33,110 nt of DNA from Cognatundibacterium curvum (lineage in GTDB: Bacteria > Pseudomonadota > Gammaproteobacteria > Burkholderiales > Burkholderiaceae_D), in NCBI RefSeq assembly GCF_014284235.1, contig NZ_JACOGD010000006.1, positions 1-33,110 on the forward strand, in the 5' to 3' direction. Under the pieces are notes generated by a model, which was not told where the DNA came from, did not search any database, and saw nothing but the letters and a program-made list of their open reading frames with translations. Of this stretch, positions 18,001 to 25,835 are shown one piece after another (position 1 is the first letter of the stretch; every line of letters starts with the position of its first letter). The position numbers and the translations under genes are program-made.

Positions 18001-18789
18001 GATGCCGCGACCAAAGTGTATGCCGAAGGTCAGGCTATGCTGAAAAAAATCATCGAAGGCCGCTGGCTCACTGCCAATGGCATCGTCTCACTGCTGCCAG
18101 CCAACAGCGTGAATGAAGACGATATAGAAATCTATACCGATGACAGCCGCAGCGAAGTCGCGTTCACCTATTACGGCGTGCGCCAGCAAACTGAAAAACC
18201 GGTGGTCGATGGCCCCGATGGACAAAAAATCCAGCGCCCGAATCAATGTCTGGCCGACTTCATTGCGCCTAAAGCCAGCGGTATCGCAGACTACATAGGG
18301 ATGTTCGCCGTGACCGCGGGTCTGGGTATAGAAAAACACGAAAAACGCTTTGAAGATGCGCATGACGACTACAGCAGCATCATGCTGAAATCGCTGGCAG
18401 ACCGTCTGGCTGAAGCCTTTGCCGAGTATCTGCATGAGCGTGTGCGTACCGATTTGTGGGGTTATGCAGCCAACGAGCAACTGAGCAATGAAGAGCTGAT
18501 ACGCGAAAATTATCGCGGCATCCGCCCTGCTCCCGGCTATCCGGCCTGCCCGGAACACACCGTGAAAACCGAGATGTTTGCACAAATGCAGTGTCAGGAT
18601 ATCGAGATGTATGTGACCGAATCCTGGGCCATGATCCCTGGCGCTGCGGTATCCGGTTTCTACTTCGCGCATCCTGATTCCAAATACTTCAGCGTCGGCA
18701 AAATCGGTGATGACCAGGTCAGCGACATGGCCAGCCGCCGTGGCGTTGCCAAGCCAGATGTAGAACGCTGGCTGGCACCGAATCTGTAA
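15037..18789 (+). CDS. metH: Cobalamin-dependent methionine synthase
   Basis: Makes methionine from homocysteine with methyltetrahydrofolate, using a B12 cofactor. At 1250 residues it is the full single-chain form (E. coli, 1227). Domain order: homocysteine domain about 1-345, with zinc ligands Cys258 (NCALGA), Cys323 and Cys324 (GGCCGT); folate domain about 360-640, starting at [14 protein letters not shown]; helical cap about 660-755; B12 domain about 760-900, with the cobalt-binding histidine His772 in GDVHDIGKN; and the reactivation domain to the end, with [17 protein letters not shown] from residue 1159 for S-adenosylmethionine. All key residues are present. The ATG at 15037 has only a weak ACGAG ribosome binding site. 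Some genomes split off the homocysteine domain; this one does not. The gene ends 8 bp from the convergent cytochrome gene. Confidence 0.98.
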   Translation: MTTTVPVSATETRLRTLLQQRILILDGAMGTMIQRYKLTEADYRGERFQHFTGPEGVRELFVKGNNELLSLTRPDVIAEIHEQYLAAGADLIETNTFGATTVAQDDYHMAHLAYEMNVASARIARAACDKYSTPDKPRFVAGALGPTPKTASISPDVNDPAARNVTFDQLVTAYHEQVRGLIEGGADVLLVETIFDTLNCKAALFAIDQYFEESGQRLPIMISGTVTDASGRILSGQTVPAFWNSVRHAKPLTIGLNCALGATLMRPYAEELSKIADTFVCIYPNAGLPNPMSDTGFDELPADTSALLKEFAEAGFINIAGGCCGTTPAHIKAIADLLQTQAPRQLPQIAPAMRLSGLEPFTIDEQSLFVNVGERTNVTGSKAFARLILNEQYDEALAVARQQVENGAQIIDINMDEAMLDSLAAMTRFLNLIASEPDIARVPIMIDSSKWSVIEAGLKCVQGKAIVNSISMKEGEAEFLRQATLCKRYGAAVIVMAFDETGQADTYARKTEICERAYRLLVDQIQFDPQDIIFDPNIFAVATGIEEHNNYAVDFIEATRWIHQNLPGAKISGGVSNVSFSFRGNDPAREAIHTVFLYHAIQAGMTMGIVNAGMIGVYSELDPELRERVEDVVLNRCDDATERMIEFAATLKAGGKKEEATLEWRNDPVEKRLAHALVHGITQWIVEDTELARQQFERPIQVIEGPLMDGMNIVGDLFGQGKMFLPQVVKSARVMKQAVAHLVPFIEEEKKRSGDHKPKGKIVIATVKGDVHDIGKNIVTVVLQCNNFEVVNMGVMVPCSEILAKAKAENADIIGLSGLITPSLEEMAYVAKEMQRDPHFRMMKIPLLIGGATTSRAHTAVKIAPNYEGPVVYVPDASRSVSVAQSLLTPESREQYIAELGSDYERIRIQHANKKATPMLTLEQARANKMRVSFSGAEAPVKPKFIGRRVFKNVDLATIANYIDWGPFFQTWDLAGPFPAILSDEIVGDAATKVYAEGQAMLKKIIEGRWLTANGIVSLLPANSVNEDDIEIYTDDSRSEVAFTYYGVRQQTEKPVVDGPDGQKIQRPNQCLADFIAPKASGIADYIGMFAVTAGLGIEKHEKRFEDAHDDYSSIMLKSLADRLAEAFAEYLHERVRTDLWGYAANEQLSNEELIRENYRGIRPAPGYPACPEHTVKTEMFAQMQCQDIEMYVTESWAMIPGAAVSGFYFAHPDSKYFSVGKIGDDQVSDMASRRGVAKPDVERWLAPNL

Positions 18790-18797
18790 ACGAGTGT

Positions 18798-19278
18798 TCA
18801 GTGCCTGCGGCCCAGCAGTATATGCAGGCACAGGATTCCGGGTAATAACAGGCCCGGAATCCAATGCAACACTGACCAGACCGGTCGCAGCTGTTCGCTG
18901 GCGAGATAATACAATCCATAACCGGAAATTTGTAGCCAACACAAGAACAGCAACATCGTCCAGCCACTGTAACGATTGTGCCTGCCTAAATGCGCTCGCC
19001 TTATGTGCTGGAACAACATACTACCAATCAGGAACACCACAGGAATGATCAATGCCCCGTGGAGCTGCATACTCCAGTGTTCGGCGGGATGTATACTTTC
19101 TCCAAATTCACCCACAGTGCGCAAGAAAAAATGGGCGATCAGCCATATCAGTCCGCTTACGGTCAGGCCAGCAAACAATACATACAGACTGCGCCTGTGC
19201 CAGTTTTCCAGACGATATCTGGGCTGTGGCGAAGCGCGTGAAGAACGATGAGGATGCAGAGTGTGTTTGTTTGTACGC
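18798..19278 (-). CDS. Four-helix membrane protein, probable b-type cytochrome
   Basis: Membrane protein of 160 residues with a basic cytoplasmic N-terminus and four predicted helices at about 32-54, 69-93, 106-127 and 134-156. Histidines His74 and His92 lie near opposite ends of helix 2, and His139 and His153 near opposite ends of helix 4. Helices 2 and 4 run in the same direction, so these could form two bis-histidine sites for b haems, one near each membrane face. The pattern resembles DUF4405/ferric-reductase-like cytochrome b proteins, but I cannot name the family firmly. It is the last gene of the five-gene cluster, 23 bp after apbE, and could pass electrons across the membrane to the FMN-binding protein. 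The ATG at 19278 is chosen over a TTG at 19289. The 3' end contains a hairpin (18801-18831). Confidence 0.75.
18801..18831. repeat. Hairpin at metH/cytochrome convergent end
   Basis: GTGCCTGC (18801-18808) and GCAGGCAC (18824-18831) form a perfect 8-bp stem with a 15-base loop. It begins 11 bp after the metH stop codon and lies inside the last codons of the convergent cytochrome gene. No T-run follows on either strand. It may stabilise the metH 3' end; no other terminator is visible between the two genes. Confidence 0.4.
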
Positions 19279-19301
19279 ATGAGCAGCAATCTTGTTGGCA
19301 G

Positions 19302-20150
19302 TCAGGACGGCAGAATAATCGCCCTTGCTCTCCATAAATCAAGGCAGGCGTCTGCCTGATTCCCGGTAGTGGCAATCAGTTTAGTTAAAGCGTCGGCGAT
19401 CATACATTGATCAGCAATGACACTATAGCTTTTCCCGCTACTTATTTGATTGCCGTTACGTCCATCGATCAGTGCGGAGGCTATTCCAGTGTCTGCCGCC
19501 GGGTCTGTGCTCCCGCAGCGCTGAGAAAAATAACTGGCCGAAGTTGCCATGCATTGTTGACTCAGGGTCAGTGACATCGCCATATGGCTTGGTGCTTGAG
19601 GATCACGGATGAAAACCGTCTGCTCACCAATGACGCCTAAATCACCCCCGGCATTGATACAAGCCCGGTCTACTGCAAAGTTTTTTAATACCTTGATTGC
19701 CTGATCCACCGCATAACCTTTAGCGATCCCGCCCACATCCAGCCAGTCGTCGCTTAGCTTCTCAATGCACAGTTCATCGACAAAACGAAAGGCCTGCTGA
19801 TCCGGGACATATTGTGGCACCCTGGTATGTGAAGGCAGCATGCTGAGGCAGGCCAATCTGCTCGCCACACGCAGATCAAAAATTCCGCCTGTTTGTTGTT
19901 GCAACAGCGTGGCCGCCTGAAGCACCTGAGCCGTATGAGGATTTAAATGAAGACAGGCACCGGGCGTGGCCCGGTTAAATGCATAGATATCACTACCGTC
20001 GCTATGGTAGCTCATGCATGTGTGAATTTGCGCGATCACCTGAAATGCTGCCTGTATAGCTGCAGACCAGTCCGGCGATACTTCCGTTGGCGCATCCCAA
20101 ATCGCTACTTCTACCAGCGTGCCCAACCAGGGCTGAGCTCGCCGTATCAT
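19302..20150 (-). CDS. apbE: FAD:protein FMN transferase (ApbE)
   Basis: Links FMN covalently to Thr or Ser in target proteins, using FAD and magnesium. Family motifs are present: RRAQPWLGTLVEV at the start, YHSDGSDIYAFNR near 48-60, LDVGGIAKGYAVDQA at 137-151, INAGGDLGVIG at 165-175, and IADALTK with Asp253 and Thr256, which correspond to the magnesium site. At 282 residues it is shorter than classical ApbE (~350) and starts directly at the domain, with no signal peptide or lipobox. That is odd, because the likely target, encoded just upstream, appears exported. The usual HIIDP motif reads ALIDG here. The start codon overlaps the stop of the FMN-binding gene by 4 bp (ATGA), so the two are translationally coupled, strong support for an enzyme-substrate pair. 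Confidence 0.9.
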   Translation of the reverse strand: MIRRAQPWLGTLVEVAIWDAPTEVSPDWSAAIQAAFQVIAQIHTCMSYHSDGSDIYAFNRATPGACLHLNPHTAQVLQAATLLQQQTGGIFDLRVASRLACLSMLPSHTRVPQYVPDQQAFRFVDELCIEKLSDDWLDVGGIAKGYAVDQAIKVLKNFAVDRACINAGGDLGVIGEQTVFIRDPQAPSHMAMSLTLSQQCMATSASYFSQRCGSTDPAADTGIASALIDGRNGNQISSGKSYSVIADQCMIADALTKLIATTGNQADACLDLWRARAIILPS

Positions 20151-20683
20151 TTTTTATAAAGCACCTGAACAATAGCAGCAATACGGCGCACACCGTCGGT
20201 GACATGCGAACAAGACAAAGTAGCGCCACTGATATTGGCGATGCCATCGCCTATTTGCATACCTGCGCCAGCGCTTTTACCGACAAATTGTTTCCGCCAG
20301 TTGGCGTTGCGGATTTCAAAACCATGACTTTCACGATACGCCATGATCTCTACCTGACGCACCATGCCGTCTGCTTGCAATCCTACTGCATAGGAAATCA
20401 GTTCAAACTTGCCAATGACGTCATCAAAGAAAATATACCCTAATAATTTATCATCTTTGTAGGCTTGGACAACACGCCAGGAAACCGAGCGGGCTGGCAC
20501 AGCTGCCAGCTTCTCGACCTGCTTCATTTGATCCAGCGTTAACTGCACAGGCTGTGCCTTGAAAAGCGTCGCTTCCGGAAAAATGACTTGTTGCGCCTGC
20601 TCCGGACTCAGGTATTGGGTTGCCAGTGCATGACTGCTGGCAGTTGCCAGCAGTACCAGAGAAAGAGGAGCAAGCTGATTCAT
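20147..20683 (-). CDS. Exported FMN-binding domain protein
   Basis: Predicted 178-residue exported protein: signal peptide MNQLAPLSLVLLATASSHALA (cut near residue 21) and one FMN-binding domain of the NqrC/RnfG type at about 75-178. The flavinylation motif is SGATLS at 152-157, with Thr155 the expected site of covalent FMN attachment by ApbE. Before it lies GYIFFDDVIGKFELISYAVGL, matching the domain's first strands, and a QVEIMAYRESHG strand typical of the fold. Such small periplasmic flavoproteins shuttle electrons between a membrane cytochrome and an acceptor. It overlaps apbE by 4 bp and follows the porin gene by 51 bp. No clear Shine-Dalgarno sequence precedes the ATG at 20683. Confidence 0.87.
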   Translation of the reverse strand: MNQLAPLSLVLLATASSHALATQYLSPEQAQQVIFPEATLFKAQPVQLTLDQMKQVEKLAAVPARSVSWRVVQAYKDDKLLGYIFFDDVIGKFELISYAVGLQADGMVRQVEIMAYRESHGFEIRNANWRKQFVGKSAGAGMQIGDGIANISGATLSCSHVTDGVRRIAAIVQVLYKK

Positions 20684-20734
20684 GATTAAAAATAAAAGTG
20701 GGTTGCCAATGCCAATTGCGCTGGCATGCCGGCC

Positions 20735-22060
20735 TCAGAATGCATAGCCGACGCCGAGATTATAGCGGTCGCGGCTATTATCCAGACGGAACTTCTGATA
20801 ATCGGTTTTTAAAACGACGCCTTCACCAATTCTAAAGCTCAGACCCAGTGTCATCACTTTCTCGTCGTCAGTCGGCAAGACACCTAATCCTAAAGGTACG
20901 GGGGCGTATGATTTTGCCGTATTAAACTGTTCATAGCGCACAAATGGAGTCAGGCTGTAATTGCTGTCTTTCCATGCCAGATAGGCCGCTTGTACATACC
21001 ACCCGGTAAAGGTGGATGGCACAGGATTGGGATTACCGACAAATGTCAGATTCAAGTCAGTAGTGTTGCTGATTGTACCGCGCGCATACAAAGCACTTAA
21101 GTCCAATGGGCCCGGATTATATCTGCCATGCAGTTCCCACAGCGTGACACGGGCGTCATTCGCTGCAAACGCTGTTGTACCATGACCCGCTTTTCCTGAG
21201 AATGCTGAAGCACCCACTAACAATCCTGGTACACCACGCCAGTTCAGTGCAGCATGCAGGCTCAAGTCTTTCGATTTCGCATTTTGGCCCTCCTGATGAA
21301 TCGCACCTAACGGCGACTCACGGCCATCAGCGGAAGTAGCGTCCCACTTCGTCAAATTAAATCCTGTTGTCAGGCCCAGGTCCCAGCTCAGACCATTTAA
21401 GTGCGAACCAGACACCCCCAAACCGGCTTCACGCCAGGTGGTCGGGATAATCGCGGTTTCAACAAAGTTGCGATGCACGCCATAGAAAGCAGTCGGCTCA
21501 TGGCTGGTATTCATGAAACCTGCCGGTATCAGAAACAAGCCTGCCTTTGCGGATATGCCAGGCTTAAGCTCATGTTCCACATACAATTGTTCAACGGCTG
21601 CTTCACCGTCATCGCCTTTAGATGCAATTGCATGTTCCCATTCGAATTCGGCGACCATTTTGGTTTTACTGTCAAAGCGGTGCGTAACACCGATAACGGC
21701 CCGTTTAACATCCGTCTGCGCCTGTTCACTGGCATTACGTGGACGCGAGTATGCCACTTCACCATAACCACTGATTACGGTCTTGGTCAGTTCTTTTCTT
21801 AACTCCTGAATCTGCGCATCAACATTACCGGAAGCCGGTAAGGCTGCTGCCGCTGCTGACTGATTCACTGCCAGCGGTGCGTCTGTACCCTGCTCAGTTT
21901 TTTTACGACTGGCTGCCAGTTCAGCCTTGATCGCTTCCAGCTCAGCAGCCAGCTTTTCTATTTTCTGTAACAGCTCTGCTTCACCGGCATAAGCCGGAGC
22001 AATACAGGCGGAAGAGATGAGTGCGCCACAAATGGCCTGGGTCAAGCTATTTTTTTTCAT
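20735..22060 (-). CDS. Outer-membrane porin, OprO/OprP-like
   Basis: Predicted outer-membrane beta-barrel of 441 residues. A signal peptide (MKKNSLTQAICGALISSACI..., cut after AYA at 25) is followed by a short coiled coil (about 26-55, LLQKIEKLAAELEAIKAEL) as in many phosphate-selective-type porins. The barrel begins near residue 95 (TVISGYGEVAYSR) and ends in the terminal phenylalanine signature GVGYAF required for outer-membrane insertion. Repeated amphipathic strands with aromatic girdles are evident. The family is close to phosphate-selective porins O and P, but the substrate cannot be read from the sequence. Its place in a Fur-box-controlled cluster suggests passage of an iron species; this is inference. 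It starts 37 bp after the peroxidase gene. Confidence 0.85.
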   Translation of the reverse strand: MKKNSLTQAICGALISSACIAPAYAGEAELLQKIEKLAAELEAIKAELAASRKKTEQGTDAPLAVNQSAAAAALPASGNVDAQIQELRKELTKTVISGYGEVAYSRPRNASEQAQTDVKRAVIGVTHRFDSKTKMVAEFEWEHAIASKGDDGEAAVEQLYVEHELKPGISAKAGLFLIPAGFMNTSHEPTAFYGVHRNFVETAIIPTTWREAGLGVSGSHLNGLSWDLGLTTGFNLTKWDATSADGRESPLGAIHQEGQNAKSKDLSLHAALNWRGVPGLLVGASAFSGKAGHGTTAFAANDARVTLWELHGRYNPGPLDLSALYARGTISNTTDLNLTFVGNPNPVPSTFTGWYVQAAYLAWKDSNYSLTPFVRYEQFNTAKSYAPVPLGLGVLPTDDEKVMTLGLSFRIGEGVVLKTDYQKFRLDNSRDRYNLGVGYAF

Positions 22061-22097
22061 TATCGTCTTTCAATTTGGAATTTTTTACCTGCAGCGA

Positions 22098-23333
22098 TCA
22101 GGGCTTATACCCGTCAGTCAACGTCGACAGGAATTTCAGTACATCCTCGACTTCGTCTGCTGTTAATGCGGCAGCCATACCGCGCTGTCTGTTGTAGGGG
22201 ACTTCTTTTGTATTGACGTTTGCAAGGTAATCCGGCGGCAGATCATTAAATTTCCATACCGTACCGTCTACCATGACCGGGAACCACTCTTCAGGGTTGG
22301 TGTCACGGCGTACATAAAAATTAACGGCATCGCGTAAGCTATGCATCTGTCCGTTATGAAAAAATACCTTTCGGGTCGCCACATTACGTAAAGTCGGTAC
22401 TTTAAAAGCGCCACATAATTCGGACCGGTTTTTTAAATCCTGGCGATCCGGACCACACAAACCAAAGTCAAAATATGTCGGATCTGCGGTGGCAGGAATG
22501 CTACGGTTACGCGGAACGCCCAGATTGTCATAGGAATAATCGGTAAACACGGGCAGACTGCCATCACTCCCCTTCGCACTGGTATGGCACGCAGCGCAGT
22601 TCCCTTTTTGCGGGTTATTAAAAAGCGCTAAGCCACGTAGTTCTGCATCACTGAGCTTTACCTTGCCTGCCAGGAATTGATCGTATTTCGAATCATAGGG
22701 ATGGAAATCCGCATCCTCTTTCTGGTATTGCTGCAAAGCGAACAGTAAGCGCTCAAATGCCGCATTCGTATTGTCAAAAATCCCTGCGCCAAATGCAGCT
22801 TTGAATTCATTAACGTATGCGCTGCGTTTTAATTTTTCAACCACACTTGCACGATCTGTATTGGCCATTTCATGAGCGGCCAGCAGCGGTGTCTCTGCCT
22901 GGGATGCCAGAGTATTGGCGCTTCCGTCATGGGTAAATCCCCCTTTTGCTTTGCCGTCTTTGTCGAAACCAAAAGCAGGTGTCAAGTGTAAGTAGCGCAA
23001 AGAAGGAACCGCGCGGAAGCCGGGCACGGTCATATCGCTGCCACCTAATTGCACAGAGAGATCATTCGTTTGAGCGTAAGCGTTCTCTGGAAGATGGCAA
23101 GTTGCACACGACATTTTCCCTGAGGCAGATAAGCTGGTGTCCTTGAAAATCTTTTCGCCGACCAGCGCTGCGGCACTTATCTGCTGTGCTGGTTCAGCCG
23201 ATGAATTCTGGCTGCCAGAACCACCACCACAAGCAGACAACAAACCGAGTATCCCCAAAGATAAGCATCTGACTAAATAACTACGAGAAACATGCACCGC
23301 CTTGGCTGGCGCATTTCTATTCAAAAAAAACAT
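22098..23333 (-). CDS. Di-haem cytochrome c peroxidase-like lipoprotein
   Basis: Predicted periplasm-facing lipoprotein of 411 residues: hydrophobic signal followed by the lipobox LLSA-Cys35, then a Gly/Ser-rich linker. Two c-type haem motifs are present: CATCH at 76-80 and CAACH at 246-250, the spacing of bacterial di-haem cytochrome c peroxidase/MauG proteins. Other family features are VPSLRYLHLTPAFGFDKDG, GGFTHDGSANTL, and FKVPTLRNVATRKVFFHNG near the second haem. These proteins reduce hydrogen peroxide or oxidise other substrates; relatives are found in iron-uptake clusters. The start at 23333 is preferred because it gives a normal signal length and has CCGGA 7 bp upstream; the frame is open back to a TTG at 23405. 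The promoter with a Fur-box-like site lies about 160-200 bp upstream. It is the first gene of the cluster. Confidence 0.88.
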   Translation of the reverse strand: MFFLNRNAPAKAVHVSRSYLVRCLSLGILGLLSACGGGSGSQNSSAEPAQQISAAALVGEKIFKDTSLSASGKMSCATCHLPENAYAQTNDLSVQLGGSDMTVPGFRAVPSLRYLHLTPAFGFDKDGKAKGGFTHDGSANTLASQAETPLLAAHEMANTDRASVVEKLKRSAYVNEFKAAFGAGIFDNTNAAFERLLFALQQYQKEDADFHPYDSKYDQFLAGKVKLSDAELRGLALFNNPQKGNCAACHTSAKGSDGSLPVFTDYSYDNLGVPRNRSIPATADPTYFDFGLCGPDRQDLKNRSELCGAFKVPTLRNVATRKVFFHNGQMHSLRDAVNFYVRRDTNPEEWFPVMVDGTVWKFNDLPPDYLANVNTKEVPYNRQRGMAAALTADEVEDVLKFLSTLTDGYKP

Positions 23334-23490
23334 ACAAATTCCGGTGAGGATTGTCTGTGTGAGCAAAGACAATAGTGAAGGTCGAGGCAAACATTTTGCG
23401 TACAAATGAGGGAATGTGAGGCGTACTGGCTGTGCACCAATTTCCTATTTTTCTTATTAGCAAGGAGTTCCTACAGTCTCAAAAAAAGAC

Positions 23491-23510
23491 AAATGAGAAT
23501 GATTTGTATT
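23491..23510. promoter_or_regulatory. Fur-box-like operator
   Basis: ATGAGAATGATTTGTAT inside 23491-23510 closely resembles Fur binding sites (consensus built from GATAAT repeats; the GAGAATGATT core is common before iron-uptake genes). It starts within the -10 box of the minus-strand promoter and covers its transcription start, where Fur would block RNA polymerase. Confidence 0.7.
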
Positions 23511-23537
23511 ATAACTCCACTCAATTTCTGAATTCAA
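23508..23537 (-). promoter_or_regulatory. Promoter of the peroxidase-porin-flavoprotein cluster
   Basis: On the minus strand, TTGAAT (23537-23532) and a perfect TATAAT (23513-23508) are 18 bp apart. Transcription would start near 23501 and leave a 5' untranslated region of about 168 bases before the peroxidase start at 23333. The -10 box overlaps the Fur-box-like site. Confidence 0.65.
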
Positions 23538-23744
23538 TCCTTGTAACTCAGAAACAACATCAAGCACAGATTTTGTCTGCTCACGGGTCTTTAAGCCCAG
23601 ACGGCATAGTCTGTTTTGTTCAAATGCTTGCGTCTGGAACACTCAGATTTGTTCCTGCGTAATCGCCCAAGCCTGGCCGGCTCTGGGATAATGCTGCAAC
23701 ATTTCATTTATCCGTAATTAGTCTCACCTCATTTAAGGTCCGTC

Positions 23745-24848
23745 ATGACGAAAATCGCTGCCACCTCCCGCACCAGAAAAACTGCCAAGCCTGCAGCGCC
23801 AGTGTTAACTGCGCCGGAACCAGTGCAGGCAAAAAGCCTGAAGCGCAAACAATTCGCCAGCACCGGTGATGTGCATATCTTGGGCGACGTCACCATTACC
23901 ACCCAGCTGATCGTCGGCGGTGACTTGCTGATCGATGGTGACCTGATTGCTGAAGAAGTTTTTTGCCTCGGCAAACTGACCGTGACCGGCGACGTGCAGG
24001 TGCAGTCCTTATACGTTGGCCATACGCTGGACGTAGGCGGACATATCGATGTGGAATTCCTCATCAAAACCGGCTGCAGCGCCGAATGGATGGCACGCGT
24101 ATTAGAGCTGGACCAGCGCAAACTGGCTGAAGGCCAGAACTTCATTGATCTGCTGGTGCATCCGGCGATTGCTGCGCGCCAGGCACATCACGATGTGTTC
24201 GGCGGCTTTGGCGATATTCAATGCCTGGGCTATCTGTCCTGTGCCGATCTGGATTGCCACGGCAACCTGCAACTGGATGAAGATCTGGAAGCCTCAGAAG
24301 TACAGTTCGTCGGTGGCCATCTGGCCGCAGCCAGCATCCATGTGGCAGGCGATTGCAACTGCCAGGGCGAAGTATTCAGCGAAACCCATATCGAAGTCGA
24401 AGGCAGCCTGTTCGCTGGCGAAATCATCAGCCAGGGCAATATCGAAGCGGGTGCAATCGGCAGTCAGGGCGATATCACGGCCTGGGGCAGCATACGCGCC
24501 AAAGGTGAAATCAGCGCCTTGTTTGGTGAAATCCATGCGGGCCGCTGGATCGCGACGGCAGCGACTTTGTATGCTGCAAAATACATCAAGGCCGGAGAAT
24601 CAGTAGTCGGCGAAAAAGGCATCAGCTGCGGCAAAGACTATGGCATCTTCGCGGGCTCCGTACTGCCACGCTCAGCCTGGACCACGCAGGGCATGATTTC
24701 TGCGGCGACCAAGCCACGCCTGATTTTGTCGGGTGAATTTGTCGAAGGCAAAAAACTGCGCCATATCGACGCGCTGGAAAAAAAACGTAATAAAGAACTG
24801 GACTGGGAAATCAGCCGCCGCGTAAAACGCGAGATGCTGGCGGAGTAA
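23745..24848 (+). CDS. Bactofilin-like beta-repeat protein
   Basis: Predicted cytoplasmic protein of 367 residues with no signal peptide or membrane segment. After a basic, Ala/Pro-rich N-terminal tail (about 1-38) come two blocks of short beta repeats of about 6 residues (GDVHILGDVTI, VGGDLLIDGDLIAEE, GKLTVTGDVQV; then CLGYLSCADLDCHGNL, GGHLAAASIHVAGDC, IEVEGSLFAGEIISQGNIEAG). Such repeats build right-handed beta-solenoids as in bactofilins (polymer-forming cytoskeletal proteins) and similar scaffolds. Between the blocks lies a ~50-residue helical insert (about 108-155), and the C-terminus is a charged helix (about 335-367). The whole is two to three times the length of a normal bactofilin. 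AAGG precedes the ATG at 23745. I do not recognise a specific family, and the role is unknown. Confidence 0.8.
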   Translation: MTKIAATSRTRKTAKPAAPVLTAPEPVQAKSLKRKQFASTGDVHILGDVTITTQLIVGGDLLIDGDLIAEEVFCLGKLTVTGDVQVQSLYVGHTLDVGGHIDVEFLIKTGCSAEWMARVLELDQRKLAEGQNFIDLLVHPAIAARQAHHDVFGGFGDIQCLGYLSCADLDCHGNLQLDEDLEASEVQFVGGHLAAASIHVAGDCNCQGEVFSETHIEVEGSLFAGEIISQGNIEAGAIGSQGDITAWGSIRAKGEISALFGEIHAGRWIATAATLYAAKYIKAGESVVGEKGISCGKDYGIFAGSVLPRSAWTTQGMISAATKPRLILSGEFVEGKKLRHIDALEKKRNKELDWEISRRVKREMLAE

Positions 24849-24862
24849 GCAAGACGCAATCC

Positions 24863-24915
24863 GACACGGCTGCATACCGTGTCACCGGTTGGTATCGCGG
24901 GCAGCCCGCGATACC
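24863..24915. terminator. Two hairpins after the bactofilin-like gene
   Basis: GACACGG/CCGTGTC (24863-24869 and 24877-24883) and a very stable 11-bp stem GGTATCGCGGG/CCCGCGATACC (24891-24901 and 24905-24915, 3-base loop) lie 15-67 bp after the stop codon. Neither has a T-run. They may end or protect the transcript. Confidence 0.5.
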
Positions 24916-24999
24916 ATTCGAACAGACTGGCTGCTTATCCAAGTGCACGTAACACCGCTTGCGGCTCTTTTGCCACAACGTGCAGCATGATTAGAAAAA

Positions 25000-25272
25000 C
25001 TATGGCGTACTTTTTAGTTTTTCAGCAATGTTGTTGTAGTCACCTTCTAACCAACACGTGTTAAATCCACACCGATTAACCAAAATTTGTGGATAGTGAT
25101 CAACACTAATATATTCCTTAAGTCTACTTCTCCTTTCCTCAACATCAATTGTGTAATAGATTGAGAAAGTACCCTCGTCCTCCCGAAAAGTTGTACCCTC
25201 AACAACACAGGTGATAGTCCAGAAACCATTTCCGAAGGTTACTAAACTTCCGATATTCGGCACACTTGGCAT
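25000..25272 (-). CDS. Small hypothetical protein
   Basis: Open frame of 90 residues in AT-rich DNA unlike the neighbours. The protein looks like a compact soluble beta-rich domain: GSLVTFGNGFWTITCVVEG, a FSIYYTIDVEERRSRLKEYI strand-helix segment, and two cysteines near the end (NRCGFNTCW). No signal peptide. There is no clear ribosome binding site before the ATG at 25272 and no homologous family that I recognise. The balanced composition argues for a real gene; the lack of start signals and of neighbours argues against. Possibly acquired horizontally with the surrounding AT-rich DNA. Confidence 0.4.
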   Translation of the reverse strand: MPSVPNIGSLVTFGNGFWTITCVVEGTTFREDEGTFSIYYTIDVEERRSRLKEYISVDHYPQILVNRCGFNTCWLEGDYNNIAEKLKSTP

Positions 25273-25835
25273 ATCAGATTTTTTTTTGAAACAAGCCTAC
25301 GTTTTCGTCTTGTATTTTTATTAGTACGTAATGATTTATGTCCATGATTAAGTATGTTCATAGCGTATGAGATCACCAGCATCTCAAAGTGAAAGTTTTG
25401 GTTGATTTAAGCTGAGCGGTATTACGAAAATACCCTTTCTTTGGCACAGTCTCAAGAGCGCACTTTCAATAATGCCAGCTCAAATTACTTTTGATTCTCC
25501 GATTTTTCTGATTATTAACAATACCCATTCTCCACCCCCACCCAACAAAACCAAGTCAAAACGTAAATAACTTTTCTTTTTTTCTTTACGCACGTAAGGA
25601 TATCTGTCAAATTTCATCCTTTACCGGAACTTTTCCTGCGGCGGCGGGTCTGGAAACCGGGTTCTGACATGATCTCAGGATGGGCAAGTGTGTGGTGTTG
25701 TTGCCGTCCTGCATAATTAAGAGCAGAGTACAGCGTGCTGCATTGGCGTACTGCATTGGCGTCTGTCGCGCTGCCCCACCGCAATCGGCTGGCCTCAGGA
25801 TGGGGCCGGGCTGTTGACCACTGACGGAGAAAAAG
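25273..25835. other. Intergenic region before the S46 peptidase
   Basis: 563 bp without a supportable gene. The left two thirds (to about 25610) are AT-rich with homopolymer tracts and differ from the rest of the window. The right third is GC-rich and contains a 12-bp direct repeat, CTGCATTGGCGT at 25738-25749 and 25751-25762, and a second direct repeat CTCAGGATGGG at 25674 and 25794. An antisense open frame from 25614 to 25943 runs into the peptidase signal peptide and looks spurious. No convincing promoter found. Confidence 0.45.
25738..25762. repeat. 12-bp tandem direct repeat
   Basis: CTGCATTGGCGT occurs twice, separated by one base, about 75-100 bp upstream of the S46 peptidase start. 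Function unknown; possibly replication slippage or an activator site. Confidence 0.5.

Noticed and set aside
18088..18942. 284-residue antisense frame at the metH 3' end
   Set aside because: Overlaps conserved reactivation-domain codons and the cytochrome gene in the wrong frame.
23432..23662. 76-residue frame over the Fur-box region
   Set aside because: Overlaps the promoter and operator, has no ribosome binding site and reads as low-complexity protein.
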